From Pelobates cultripes (Eukaryota > Chordata > Amphibia > Anura > Pelobatidae), in contig OW240912.1 of the NCBI GenBank assembly GCA_933207985.1, positions 365,197,359 to 365,261,358 of the forward strand: 64,000 bases of DNA, in the 5' to 3' direction. Both the position numbers and the translations under genes were made by a program. Under the pieces are notes generated by a model. The model searched no databases. It saw nothing but the letters and a program-made list of their open reading frames with translations, and had not been told where the DNA came from. Shown here in pieces: positions 1 through 11,863 of the stretch; the first letter of the stretch is position 1, and every line of letters begins with the position of its first letter.

Positions 1-235
1 CAATAGCTGGGTTCTGAGTTCTCTTGGATTTGTTGAAGGGCATGCTTAGTCCACACTGTTAATATGAACATTTACAGGATTCTTCACTACCGTTAGAATT
101 TTCAGAAATTCATGGTGAATTTAAAATCAATTTAAAATTTTAAACGAAAATAAACAAACAGGAAGCATAGCTGACTCTGTGAATCACACATATGATGTAA
201 ATTTCAATGTGCGTTGTCATGTTTAGGCTTGTTGC
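1..235. other. AT-rich flank, no gene seen
   Basis: No coding or structural signal is visible apart from the last five bases (231-235, GTTGC), which are the left target-site duplication of the solo LTR that follows. Confidence 0.5.
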
Positions 236-809
236 TGCTATGGTGCCTGCCATGCTTGCTCCTTGCGGCGTGTTCCCATGAGGTCCATGGGAGCATTGTC
301 AGTGCAGCTTAGTCTTTTATCTGTGGCGGCCGCCACTGATGGTCCAAGAGCCGCTGGCTCTTGCATGGTAGAGCCTTGACTGGCTACATCGGTTCAGCAC
401 CAATTTTCTTTTCCGAATGTCTGTGCGTAGCCATGTTGACGTCATGCATGCTCGGTCCACTGTCATGTAACCTACATTGACCAATCAGAGCCATTGTTAG
501 GGTAATTAAACTCAAAAATATTTCAAAGTGCCCTGTCGTGGTTTCAATTCCAATAATCCAAGAACACGTTTATTCTATTGATCCTATTATGTTTTACCTA
601 TTGGATTGTACCTTGACTATTCTGACTTTTGTATTCCTTGACCTCTGGCTTGTCTTACTGTTTACCTCCATTCTGTTTTCCTGTCCTCAGCTTGTCCTGT
701 ACTAGTCTATTTTTATCCAGACATTCTAAGGACAGTAATCTGGATTTCTGGTTACATATTTATTTAGTTAACTTAAGTTCTGCATTTTGGATATTAGTTG
801 ATCCTGACA
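236..809 (+). mobile_element. Solo LTR (copy A), Ty3/gypsy-like
   Basis: A 574-bp segment that starts TGCTATGG and ends CCTGACA, flanked by the perfect 5-bp duplication GTTGC (231-235 and 810-814). There is no internal domain, so it is read as a solo LTR left by recombination between two LTRs. It contains a CRE (TGACGTCA, 437-444), a CCAAT-type box (ACCAATCAGAGCC near 480) and the module GCCCTGTCGTGGTTTC followed by a pyrimidine-rich stretch and a degenerate TCCGGCCATTCTAAGG-like block. That downstream module is shared with the LTRs at 14284, 17352 and 37114. Assignment to gypsy is inferred from TG..CA ends and 5-bp duplications; no pol gene is present to confirm it. Confidence 0.78.
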
Positions 810-814
810 GTTGC

Positions 815-1774
815 TTGAAGATAAGCCACACTACTAGAGAATATCTTACTTATACAAAAGATGATAGCACATCTGATAGACCCGATAGATCAAGATTTTG
901 CCCCCATTTTAATTTTGCATCATCATTTTCAACTTCATAACTAAAGTTGCATCATTTCTTGGACTAAATATAGTTTCTGTTTTCATATTATAATTTCATC
1001 TCTGTATAATGATACCAATTTGAAAATATTTATTCTATATATTTTGAAACTATTTTATGAGTAAGCTACTTATTGGTTGATGTTGATGACTAGCGCTAGT
1101 TTCACATGTGATTAATTAACATTAGAAGAAATGTCATCTGCTACTTTAATGGCAATACACCAGCTAATTCTGTAATATTATTAGCTAATATGTTCCTGGA
1201 TATTCCTCAGCAGAGTACAAGGAGAATATTATTTCAACAAGTAATAATTAGGGTATGAAATTGACACAATTAAATTCTACTCCACATTTTATTATTGGAC
1301 TGATTTATTACACATTTTATCATACACTTATTGTCATTCATAACAAATATAGATCTTGATTTAATATTGTATAATTGTTTCAATTTATTTAATGTTTGGA
1401 CATACTTTTCATTTTATTTTAACTAAACCAGGATTTGTGGAATTGCAAAGTCTAGTCTAAGTCTAGTCTAAGCTGTAGAACAATAATTTAGCTGTCAACT
1501 GTGGGTGGAGACCAGGGGAGAAACTCGGTTTATCTTCGGTCACCATGTTGTGCTAAATTTTTTATTACTGTGCTATAAATGTGTTCGCATGGATGATATA
1601 GATTTGGTTGGACCGGCCTAATCTTGACTGCATTTGGCTGCATTCAGATAAAAACCGGTGTTTAGTGAATAACCCTGTAAGTTCACTTATCCCTACATTT
1701 AACAAATATGCATGTTGTAAAAATAAATAAATAAATATAGAATTCAATACTTCTTAATCTTGCAACTTGGTGCA
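815..1774. other. Unassigned AT-rich intergenic DNA
   Basis: No gene, repeat family or RNA structure could be recognised. Short open frames here have no recognisable domain. Confidence 0.4.
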
Positions 1775-3361
1775 TGTGTTACAGTTAAAGTGCAGAAATC
1801 AGTTAATGTGCACATTACCTAGTTAATGTGCACATTAACTAGGCTGAGCAGTTAAAGTGCAGAAAATTTTTCATTTCTCAAAGATTTCTCACATTACCTA
1901 GGAAATCTGCACATTACCTACTAGGCACTAGTTACAGTGCAAAATAAGATCTTTTGCTGGAACAACAGCAACGTTTAAGAAGCAAGTTAGTACAATCAAA
2001 CAAGAATCAAGTTAACATACTGTTATTTATTTAGCAACAAAGAAGCAAGTTTCTGTTACAAAACTGCAATAGAAAGAATCAAACGATTAAGGAAATGAAT
2101 TTACTAAACAAACATATTATAAAACTATGCTTACTTATTAGTGCAATCTAAAGATTGGCAACACTTTGAATTACATAGCAATCGGTTTTTGCGACAAGCA
2201 CACCTATTTGTGGTACATTTTCGATTTGGAGTCACATTTTCGGAAACCCTGCCCAGTTCCCAAGGGATTGTTTGATTGCTGTTTGACGAAAAGATATTTC
2301 TACAGCAGGGACATCTTCTTTCGTTAAAAATCTCTCTTTGCAAACACTGAATTCCGATTTGGCATACAATCATTTTTCAAAATACCCGTTTTAGTACCAA
2401 GTTTATGAAAGCCATCCTCTGTTTTACTAAGAACCACAGCTAAAAATCGAGCGGGTATCAGTTTTTGCTCTGTCCACTTCGGGTACTTTAATTCTCACAG
2501 TGACACCTTCGTCTACATTTGGCTGCTTTGCATTAGAAACTGCTAACATTTTCTTTGCTTGCTTTTCTAAACCTTTCTAAACCTTTCTAAACCACGTAGT
2601 CACATACCTCCTCTTCAAAACAGTTATCCCGAACTGGTAAGAAACGAGGAGCCCCTCACCACCACAAGAGAGTGAGCGCCTTCCTGCACATTATGCAGCA
2701 ACCACCCTGAAATGATCCAGCAGATGCTCTCCACTGTTCTCAATATAATCATCATCATCATATTTGAAGGACTGTCGGAATCAGTGGTCCATGAGCAGAC
2801 CTCTCCTTGGTCTCATTCTCCTCAATGAGAAGTATTTCTTGGACTTACGAAGCAGCATTGTTGTTAGTAGCTAGCCCCCTCTGAGAAGCAACAAGCCATG
2901 CGTCTACGCTTTGAGAATTCGAATGGAGGGCATTGAAAAGGAACTTGCTCACAAAAGAATCGAGACAGGTTCACTCAGAATCTTTCTGCATTTAGACGAG
3001 AAGTGAACGACTCTGCAGAGACTGCACTGGAAGGGTGAAACAGGTTCTGTTGCGAGGACGTTTTATAATAAATCATTTTCTCTTTACCGAGGGAAAGAAA
3101 CAAACTTTTGCACTGAAAAAGGATGAAAAAGGTTTCTGCAAGGATGTTTTGTAATAAATAATTTCCTCTTTACCCGAGGGGAAAGAAACAAACATTTTGC
3201 ACAAACTAGACGGAAGCAGTTAATGTGCACATTATGTGCACATTACCTAGGTAAAGTGCGGAAAACTCTTGATTCCTCACTTTAACTGAGCAAACCAGTT
3301 AATCTGCAGATTAACTAGGTAATGTGCACATTAACTGATTTTTCACTTTATCTGTAACACA
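1775..3361. mobile_element. DNA transposon with complex terminal inverted repeats
   Basis: The ends are inverted copies: 1775 begins TGTGTTACAGTTAAAGTG and 3361 closes with the complement CACTTTATCTGTAACACA. Each terminal zone (about 1775-1950 and 3215-3361) also holds short internal palindromes built from GTTAATGTGCACATTAAC-like words, so the subterminal regions are densely self-complementary. The interior carries a decayed minus-strand transposase remnant (2131-2560). Flanking four-base words are CATG and CATA if TIRs are trimmed by two bases, so a duplication is not proven. The likely class is an integrase-type (Ginger/KRBA2-related) cut-and-paste transposon; this rests on the coding remnant and is moderately sure. 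Confidence 0.6.
2131..2560 (-). pseudogene. C-terminus of an integrase-type transposase (KRBA2/Ginger-like)
   Basis: On the minus strand a short open stretch (2373-2131) ends in a cysteine-rich tail with CTTNRCACRK followed by CNSKCC and CTNK. This spacing of cysteines is the tail I associate with KRBA2-like integrase proteins and related transposons. Upstream (2374-2560), after a frameshift, another frame reads ILAVVL-like and GILKNDC-like words that also fit that C-terminal region. The catalytic integrase core is missing, so the protein is not functional. The transposase would bind the terminal repeats and carry out cut-and-paste transfer; its position inside a TIR pair supports the reading. 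A retroviral-type integrase tail is the main alternative. Confidence 0.45.
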
Positions 3362-3520
3362 TACTGTGAAAAGGAGACATTAAATAATGTTTCTATTTCT
3401 CTGAATTTGCCCTGTTCGCCCTGACTTTGCTTTGTCTGAACTGAAATGTGATGTAATTTGATAAATCTTTAATATAAACGCAAAGAAAACAAAGGATCTC
3501 ATTAAAAATGGTTAAGTTGT

Positions 3521-5463
3521 GGTGGGCAGAGCCAACAGCAAAGCCATGTGGATGCCATTTATAACGGCTTGTCTAATCTCACAATTATCCTAATTTACCT
3601 GCACAATCCAAAATCCACAGACCCCCCCAGTAGATTCGGGCACTCAAGCTGCACAGATCGATGCCCTTCTTTCAACCTGCCAAGACATCTAAGCAGAGAC
3701 ACAGACCCTTACGGACTTGGAGACATTCCTCGGCAGTGCCAAACACACCCGGAGCACTCAACACACATGCCTGCCATGGGACGCCACTCCCAGAAGATGA
3801 GCACCCCAGCCGAACACCAAGGCACCTGCAGAAAGCCTCCGCAGCCTCTGACACATCCCCAGAGCACCAACAACAGCGTGAGGAGCGTACTACACCACCC
3901 GCTCCCACGGCAAATTCAGAAGACTTGTCCACTGCAACAAAGCACATCCACAAGGTGCAGTACTATGCTCTGACATGCAAAACACCACTGACAGGGTCCG
4001 GGCTACAGAAGAGGACATAAATGCCGGCCTAACTAACATACAAAACACAGTACAACAGCTAACTAAACCACATCAAACACTCTCACTACAGATGGCCGCC
4101 ATGGAAGACCGGTACAGACATAACGTCAAAATCAGAGGCATACCAACAGCAATATTGACAGAGGAGCTACCACACTTCATCAGGAGATTGCTTGCAACAA
4201 TATTGCCCCCGGCAATGTCAAAGAAAATCACTCTAGATGGGGTATACAGAATCCCGGGTACCAGGTCACCACCGCACACCGCCAGAGTTGTCATCTTAAG
4301 ATGCACTTCGGCCCAAGATAAGGGGGATATCATGGTGGCCCTGAGAGGCAAGACGCCACTAACCTTTGAAGAATCACAATTGACCTTCTATCAAGATCTC
4401 ACCAGAACGACCCTACAATGGTGCAAAATCGCTCACACACGTCACGTAACAATTGAGATCTGCAGGCACGGCTTACCAATAGGGAACAAAGGGGCACGCT
4501 ACAAGTAACCCACAACGGAACCACTCACTCACCACCCTGATGAAGGCACCAAAGTTCCTTTCATCACTGGGATTGCCAGAACCACTGACTTGCCCAGAAA
4601 CCACTGCCCCAGGCAGGTTATGGGACCTGGCCACCATCATACCGTTTGTCCCAAGAATGGGAGCTGAGAGGCAACTGGGCACCTTAAAACAGATGGCACC
4701 AGAGATGTTCGAGTCTGCTCTATAAACGAATGGCAGCGAACTGCAACGAAAATGACCTAATGTTTTTGCTTTCTTTCTTTTCTCATATGGTTTCTCTTTA
4801 ATTGTGTTAGATTATTATTGTTTTACAGTTTGCCTATGCAATACATTACTCCACAGAGTTTGCACTGAGCTTTACACTGACGGAAGACCACCCCACAGGG
4901 AAGTGACCCAGACTGCTCTAGAGCTAACAGGTCATCCCGTCTCAACTCACAGGCGAGACATTCACCACACACTTCGCCCCCCCCCTCCACCCCCCGCAAC
5001 CACCTTGGTTAGGGGCATGCCCCGCTCAATTGCAAGGCACACCTGGAACAGTTCCTTGTTGGAATCCACCACGCTAACACCCCTACAAAGCAATCTCAAT
5101 GCAGAGACCAACTCGACAGGCAACCTTGCACGAACTCCCCACAGTGTTATTGACCCTCGACTCCATGTTGAGGACCACCGACCAAAACACTAAACTTATG
5201 ACCCTAACATTGTGTCTTTACTCAGATATAGAAACCCCTCGCCTCAACTATGCAATATATCAGCACACTCATGCTTACTAAGCAACTAGGCGCACTCACC
5301 TACTGATATATGCCGAACTACTCATGTTTATTAACAAAAATGTGTGATGCATACTCATGTCACAACTTCGTCCACTCATAAAAGCCGTTCCATGCTATTG
5401 TGGCATACTCGGCATGCATGTTACCTCATGGCGCAACAAAAATAAAGAATTATTAAAAAAAAC
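3521..5463 (+). mobile_element. ORF1-only L1/Tx1-type non-LTR element
   Basis: The 1.94-kb unit begins GGTGGGCAGAGCC, ends in AATAAAGAATTATTAAAAAAAAC, and is flanked by the 8-bp direct repeat TAAGTTGT (3513-3520 and 5464-5471). The 5' third is GC-rich, the middle encodes an ORF1-type protein, and the remainder is 3' UTR-like. No endonuclease or reverse transcriptase is present. It therefore looks like a non-autonomous derivative mobilised by an autonomous L1, or a copy with a clean deletion of ORF2. The 3' tail is short and A-rich rather than a long poly(A). Confidence 0.72.
3975..4508 (+). CDS. L1-type ORF1 protein (RNA-binding), partial
   Basis: This 177-residue open frame resembles the L1 ORF1 protein, a trimeric nucleic-acid chaperone that coats the element's RNA in the cytoplasm. 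Residues about 1-45 are a heptad-like coil. Residues near 48-58 read RYRHNVKIRGIP, matching the start of the RRM-like domain (RNNLRIRGxPE in relatives). The part after that continues with VYRIPG and ends RYK, short of a complete C-terminal domain. The first ATG is used for lack of better evidence. An upstream frame (3661-4020) that is rich in Pro, Thr and His may be the true N-terminus before a frameshift. ORF2 does not follow. Likely a decayed copy. Confidence 0.62.
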   Translation: MQNTTDRVRATEEDINAGLTNIQNTVQQLTKPHQTLSLQMAAMEDRYRHNVKIRGIPTAILTEELPHFIRRLLATILPPAMSKKITLDGVYRIPGTRSPPHTARVVILRCTSAQDKGDIMVALRGKTPLTFEESQLTFYQDLTRTTLQWCKIAHTRHVTIEICRHGLPIGNKGARYK

Positions 5464-5471
5464 TAAGTTGT

Positions 5472-7126
5472 AGCTGATTTTCAATTGTGTCTGCTCCAGA
5501 GAAGTGACAGTTCTTCTTTCAATATAGCAGGGATTTTCAGTTTTGTTTAAATTGTGGGTATTATGGAGTTCCTAAGAGAAAGCAATGTGTTAAACTGAAA
5601 AAAAAAAAATATCTTTTCAAATTGGGTTAGTCATCCTACTAATTGAATTTGGTTCTACAGCCTTCCAGATGAATGGTTTTAAAATATATTTCTCCTGGAT
5701 TCTGCTACTGAAGTGTGTTTTCTGTAGTTAAATATATCTTTTTTTACATTTATAATTAATTTAGGCAATGGTCATTTTCAAGTCCTAGCCAGAAGGAGAC
5801 AGACAGAACACAGCATTTTTTCTATAAAGATTTGCATTACTGAATAAATTCAGATGATCTTTAAAACACAGAGTTCATGCAAGTGGTCCATTTGGTAATT
5901 GACTGAGAAATTGTAAAAGTAAAGTGGGAGATGAATTATTCTAGCAACTAATTAAGTATACAAAAACAGCTGATTAATTGCTGCTATTCACTTTTCTGCC
6001 ACAGACTGCAACTTGCCGTTCACCTGATTTTTGTGTTGCATAATTTTTTTGTCCAACTGAGCATTTTACTTGGAGCATAATTAAAAACAAATAAAATAAA
6101 AACTATTTTATTTTTGTATACATATGACTACTGTGGGTAATTTAGTGTTGGTTGTTTGATTTATATTGTTTTTTTATGTGGTGCCTTGCAATCTGTTTCT
6201 GATTCCTCTTTCTTAAAATTTACTAATAATTACTAATAAATGCCATTGGTTATTTTCTATGCATTTGATCCTATAACACAACAATTAGATATTAGTATTT
6301 TTCTATAGGGTACTCAAACATTTTGACTAACAGATACAATTCAAGTTTTGAGACCTCTGAACAGAACTGTAAATCAAAGAAGAATGTGACGCATTAGATG
6401 AAAAATACAGAGAAGGGTGTATGGCAGATCGGTGTCACAGATAAAAAAAGAGAAATGTATTGGCTGAATAATACAGTTTTTCCTTAAAAATAAGACATCC
6501 CTGAAAATAAGCCCTAGCCCGAAAATAAGGCCTCACTGAGATCGTCACTAGTTTTCTAATTTGCTAACAAACAAACAAAATTAGCATTCATAGATTTTAT
6601 AAACATTTCCCTCAACTCACAATTTCAAGTTAGCCAGGAAGCTGGTATAAGGCATATGTAACGGTCTGTCGGTAGTCCCGCTGTGTACCTCTGTTACTTC
6701 TTGGCTTCCTAGGCTCTTTTCAGACTTGCTGAGTCAAAGTATTCGGTGCCATTAGGAGTGCTCAGATGTCCATCTCAAAGTTATATGAGCAGCTTTTGGA
6801 GGTGATATGTAGCGAATGATTATAGCAGTAATTATAGCCTTTATCCCACACCATGAGTTGAAACTATGTTATATTGTTATGTTATATATATTATATGTTA
6901 TGTTATATTTAGCTCCATTTTGTCCATATAATACACACAACCTGAAACAACGAATGCCCCTTGTAAAATTACAACCCAAGGAAGAGGAACTCCTACATTG
7001 CAACCCTAGATCCATGTTAGACCCGGTGACTGGGATAAACCACACAATTCTCTTATGATTCTAGTTGGTACAAGGAGGTAAGTAAGATTAGGTAATTTAT
7101 CACTAGTCCTTCAGCACGGAGGCTAC
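5472..7126. other. Intergenic, AT-rich
   Basis: No gene is visible. The stretch at 6484-6545 repeats the word AAAATAAG with CCCTAGCC and looks like a fragment of a dispersed vertebrate repeat that I cannot name. 6860-6912 is a short low-complexity TTATATTGTTATG run. Confidence 0.4.
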
Positions 7127-7129
7127 TCA

Positions 7130-8660
7130 TAATGCTAACATCATCATCATAGTAAATCCAATCCAAGTGAACCCTTGTGGTGGGTAGCCATTGCACATTC
7201 TCCCTGCTACCTGGGCAGCCACCAACCAAGTTTTATGAGCTGGGGTTGCACCAGAGTAATTGAAGCTCCAGTGTCTCAGAATCCTTGGGCAGCCCATCCA
7301 TTCACCCACACGGTCTACCGATGATGGTATCAGTTGTCGCCAGATGCTGGTTATACTGGGTCCACCTCGTGAAGTAGTCACCAGTCCTCCTCAAGAGACC
7401 TTTACTCCTCTGTAGTGATGTCCTTCCAAAACCTCAGCTAAACAGTGAGTCAAAGCTCGGCTTTGCTGGGGGGCTGCCCGGATTCTAGGTAGGCCGTGGT
7501 GTCAACTTAGGGCAGTTGTGCAGAAGGTGTCCAAGCACATTTATAGCACCTATGTCTGGTCTGCCTGGGCAGATGAGTGCAGGCTAGAGGGGGTACCCAA
7601 TTGGGATTAGTGCTGATGTTTGTCACAGGAGCAGGTATTACTCTTGCAGGTGGTAGTATGGGTCCGCTGATTGGCTAAACGCATGTAGAGGTGGACCAAC
7701 GGATGTCCTGATACTTATCTGCCAACTTGGTTGCTTTTTTGATGGGCCAAGGCCAGTAATCCTGAACCCAATTACAGATGTCAGGAGGGGCACAGTTGAA
7801 AAATTGTTCAAGTAGGATGACTTGAGCCACCTCTACCACAGTAGTTATCTGGCACCACTGCTTCCAGCTCTAGACCACCTGCTGCATTTGGTGGCCCCAC
7901 TCTCTTACATCTTTCTCAGATCCCACAATCCTTCCAGGGTGATGGCTAAAAACCTTTCTTTCACCAGATCATAGTCATGGCACTCTTGATCGGACAAGGT
8001 TTGGTAGGTCTTGGCTGCCTGACCCGAACTGACAGCTTTCTCACCAGAATGGTGACCGAATCCTCTTTCAACAACTGTTATAACTAACATTAAAAGTGGA
8101 TCAGCGCTGAGTGACCAATCAAAGAATATATTTACTTGAAAAATGGGCAGCAAACCTAATGTAAGGAGAATAAACAGTAAAATTAAATTTGCTGTAACTC
8201 AAAGTTTAGACTTTTTACTTTTTTTTTTAAATATTAGACTCTTTTATTTGTTTGTTTTGTAACTTGTATTTTTCAATTTTTATTATCTCAACATTGTATT
8301 TTATTGTCTTCCATCAGTTGGTAATTTACTCTATTTTACAGTTTTTTCGGTGCAACCTATTTTATTTTATTTTATATCTGCCATGACCTTCCAGATGGTT
8401 GCTTGGGAGAAATTCTGGCCGTAATAGCGCATCCGCTGTTGCATCAGCCGATCAAATTCATAGACGAACCATTTTCGACTCATCGATCACCCTCCATAAG
8501 TATCTTGATTAATGATGTTTAGGTGAGATTTCTGGCTACAATACCTCGAGGTTCCACCAAGTCTTTTAAGGTAGCCCACTTGAAGCTGGTGTACTGCTGG
8601 GCCATCCACTCCTGGTTCTTCACAGGTTGTTCCGGGTAATCGTAGTGTCAGTACAGTTAG
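7130..8660 (-). pseudogene. Degenerate Gag of a gypsy-type LTR retrotransposon
   Basis: Gag forms the particle that packages element RNA. On the minus strand, about 8660-8380 encodes an N-terminal piece with the words MSRKWFVYEFDRLMQQ and ATIWKVM. After an AT-rich interruption (8160-8380), 8160-7690 encodes a SCAN-like capsid segment with ILLEQFF, PPDICNWV and KKATKLADKY. Near 7550-7500 is a CCHC zinc knuckle, CYKC then GHLLHNCP, split by a frameshift. Several stops interrupt the frames, so no protein can be made. No protease, reverse transcriptase or LTR lies next to it. Solo LTRs in the window may belong to the same superfamily, but a link cannot be shown. Confidence 0.62.
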
Positions 8661-8829
8661 TTTCTATGGTCTTTACTGCTTCACTCACTAAACAGAAACA
8701 GGGAAAACCATAGAGACTAAGTGTCTGTTTTCAAACACACTCCAACCCAAGGCATGTGTATAGCTAAAGAATCCTGTCATAAAGTAGGGGTGAGTTTTTC
8801 TTTTTTTTTTGTACATACACTCCATTTAA

Positions 8830-9210
8830 AAAATCAGTTTCCTTTCAAAACTAAAATAAATGATTATTATAATAAAGGGATGCTCCACTGCCCAAATGCA
8901 AAACAAATAAAAATCACTGTTTAGTAGATGTACCCCAAATGAAAACTTGCATGAATTTAAATTGATTTTTTATTGGATTTTATCTGACAACAACTTGCAA
9001 AAGCTGCCAATCTCTTGTCTGCTGCCTTTGTAAGTCCTCCTCTTCTAACTCCACCCAGACTTTCTGTGGATGTCCAATCACAGACTTCCCAATACAGCTC
9101 AATGAGAAGTCTTTGCAAGGCAGGTATTCTTGGAAATTGCTGCCTGAGTTTAGTGCAACTATCCTAACCAAGCCAGGAAGTAACAGGACCTGTTGTCTGC
9201 TTGAAAACCA
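8830..9210 (-). repeat. Dispersed repeat, copy 1
   Basis: The reverse complement of this stretch closely matches 43085-43400, including TCTGTGATTGGATG, ACAGAAAGTCTGGG and AAGTCCTC-type words. Two inverted copies 34 kb apart show it is an interspersed element of at least 300 bp. No coding capacity or clear TIR is visible; it could be a MITE or a SINE-like unit. Confidence 0.6.
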
Positions 9211-10340
9211 GTATAATTTATAAAAGTTTCAATTTCTATTGAATGCTTACTTTTTCCAAAATGAAAAAAACAGTACACACTCTTCACACATAAAGCTTTT
9301 CAGCAAGCTCAAGCGCTTTGGAGATCTGGAGTGTCTTTTAAAAATAGTTTTGAGTTAACATTTGTCCTTAAGAATGACAGTCTCTATGAACAGTCTCTAT
9401 TTTGGGCCCAAATACTTCTGTCCGTCTTTTCTATCAAAGTGTCCCTCTTTTTAGGAGCTCAGTATTCCTGGTGTATATAACAGAGTTCCACAGAATTAAT
9501 ACTCACAGTAATGTGAGTTAATTGCAATTCTTTTTTTATTGAGGAGTCACTTTACGTTTTCATCCCACACCACACCCCCACTCATACTACTAAAATTAAA
9601 ATGTATCTCTTTGTCAATTTGAAATGTTAGGAGGTAGGTGATTACCCTTTCCTTTGGACATTAAGAGGAAATATATATTTAATATATTAAATAAAGAACA
9701 TATTTTAGAATCAGAGAAGATTTCTATGAGTGATTTATAAAGATAGGAAGATTGCCAATCAGATTGTCAGAAAAGAAAGAAAGAAAGAAAGAAAGATAGG
9801 AAGGTAGGAAAACACAGCCGTGAAGGTAGACAGAGAGATACATAGACACTAGGCATTCTCCTCCATTCCCAATTGCAAACTTCAAAATACTGCACGAGCA
9901 AAGCTTAGAATGATTTTCATCCCTTTCTAAGAAACTACAATATTTGACAAAGGTTAAACAAGTATGCTTCCCTGCTATAATCTCCATTGCTTGTGTTTAG
10001 ATCGAGGTTAATCAAACTCCAAATCTTCGGACTAGAAGCATAGACCTGTATGCCTTTGAGATAATGACACCCATAGATACACTGTGAAGCTGTGGAAATA
10101 ACATGTTCAGGCAGTAATAGCAGCCTATACATTTATGAAATCATCTTTTATGACATCACAGCTAAGGATCACTGTATATGTAGTGAAGTGGAGAAGATTA
10201 TTAAATATATGAAGGGGACTGTGGCAAAATATCTGTGCAATAAACACGCATTTCTAACAGTCTAAAAATAAAGTTTGCAATCTCTATTACTTTCTCACCT
10301 TTTGTCAGTTTTAGTGATAACATGTTTGTATTACTATTAA
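9211..10340. other. Intergenic, with a short GAAA microsatellite
   Basis: The only structure seen is a (GAAA)n run at about 9772-9796 followed by GATAGGAAGGTAGG. No gene recognised. Confidence 0.4.
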
Positions 10341-10344
10341 ATCA

Positions 10345-10901
10345 TTGGACATAAGTTGGGCCTCCAGGCGGTAAATTGTAATTTGGAACAAGATGAGAGT
10401 ATACTCCCAGTGTTAAGTCAATTTTTATTAGAAGGGATTAATTGTATTTTAACACATAATTTTGTCATTTGTAACAGATAATTATTTCTCCAAATAAAAG
10501 GTACAGCTATGGGCACCAAGTTTGCACCCAGTTATGCTATCATTATTTTTGGATAATTGGGAAACTAGGAACATCTGGTCCAATAATCCTTTCAGCACAA
10601 ACTTGGTGCACTGGATAAGGTATATAGATGACATTTAATTATTTGGTAGAGCACAGAAAGTGATTTACATGATTTTACTTCTTATACTTATGACAATGAT
10701 ATATCATTAGTTTTTACCCCACAGGTTGTTGACAAGAAAATCAATTTCTTATTTATATTGAAAACTTCCAAATTAAAACTAAAATATTTTTCAAATCTAC
10801 AGATGCAAACAGCTTCATCAAAATGACAAACAGTCATCATCCAAATTGGCTTAGAGGAGTACCTCAGATTCACTTTACCAGATTAAAAAGAAACTGTACC
10901 T
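10345..10901 (+). pseudogene. Penelope-like element RT, 5' part (interrupted by L1)
   Basis: This is the palm region of a PLE reverse transcriptase, the enzyme that copies element RNA at the target site. The conserved block GTAMGTKFAPSYA is encoded at about 10498-10536, followed by RYIDDI at about 10617-10634 and a stop straight after it. Downstream words fit the PLE thumb, ending RLPD-KETV-like at 10885-10900. Stops and frameshifts make it inactive. The reading continues at 15104 in the same frame once the L1 and one copy of its 15-bp duplication are removed. The 5' part of the ORF and any pLTR are absent; the left end near 10345 is an estimate. Confidence 0.75.
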
Positions 10902-10984
10902 GGGGTGCAAGTCCTGCATCTCCATGAGAGCTCTCGATATTCAGAGACAAAACCTCCTAGGACCTGGACATTAGAGAGATTTTA

Positions 10985-11863
10985 CAGAATCTTCCTTTCA
11001 GGCTGGACTTAGCCTCCATGTTGGGCAGACTAGAGGTCGCTATGCAAGAACAGATATCCACATGAGCAAAAGACTTCCGCCATATTGGACAACGAGTAGG
11101 GAAATTGGAGGAGGAAAACCTCACTACTATGACGGCCATCAAGGCTATCGAATCAAGACAGACCAGCCTAGAAAAAAGATTTCTCCACATGGCTAGGAAT
11201 CAGGAGGACCTCTAAAACAGAAGTAGATGGAACAATCTGCGCATTAGAGGCCTACCTGAACCACAAGATACTACGGAGGATTTTCAGGCCACACTACAAC
11301 TACTATTCAACAATATCTTGAAAAGACCCCCAAACTCTCCGGTATTAATGAATAGGGCTCACAGGGCATTAAGGCCAAAAGGGCCACCACATGACTCACC
11401 GAAAGACATCATCTGTCGGATCTGCTATTACAGGATGAAGGAAGAAATTCTGCACCTTGCCAAGGACTCTCCCGCATTACAGAGGGACAATATCACTATC
11501 CAGATATTCCCAGACCTGGCTTGGACAACGTTACAGGGCCAGAGGGCTCTCCGCCCGATCACCACAACGCTCCAAGAACATAATATTAAATATAGAATGG
11601 GTTACTCATTTTCCTTATCTGTGCTCCAGGATGGCGTAACTCACTACATCAAAATAGCAGCGGATACCCTGGAATTTCTGTGGAACCTTAATCTATCCCA
11701 GGTTGCAGTTCAGGACTGGTATATGGAGGCTTCCTCGCCCTCGGCTCAGGCACTACCGCAGCGGACCAGGTGGAAACCAGCAACAGGAAGAAAAAGGCCC
11801 ACTTCAAAGTCCAGCTCGCAAAAGCCAGGCACGAGAGCTAGACGGGACTCAACCATATCCTGA
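10985..11863 (+). pseudogene. L1 ORF1 protein, nearly complete
   Basis: ORF1p is an RNA-binding trimer needed for L1 retrotransposition. The coding region starts in a coiled-coil segment (LGRLEVAMQEQ, KLEEENL, IESRQTSLEKRF), interrupted by two in-frame stops. It passes into the RRM-like domain (NNLRIRGLPEP near 11232) and then runs open from 11318 to 11863 through the C-terminal domain. Family words there include NITIQIFPDLAWTTLQ, RPITTTLQEHNIKYR and GYSFSL. The tail is basic and rich in Ser, Thr and Arg. The open part (181 codons) is only the RRM end plus C-terminal domain, and its first ATG is internal to the domain. Inactive because of the upstream stops. Confidence 0.78.

Noticed and set aside
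629..940. 103-codon ORF across the end of solo LTR A
   Set aside because: It runs out of the LTR across the duplication into flank and has no domain.
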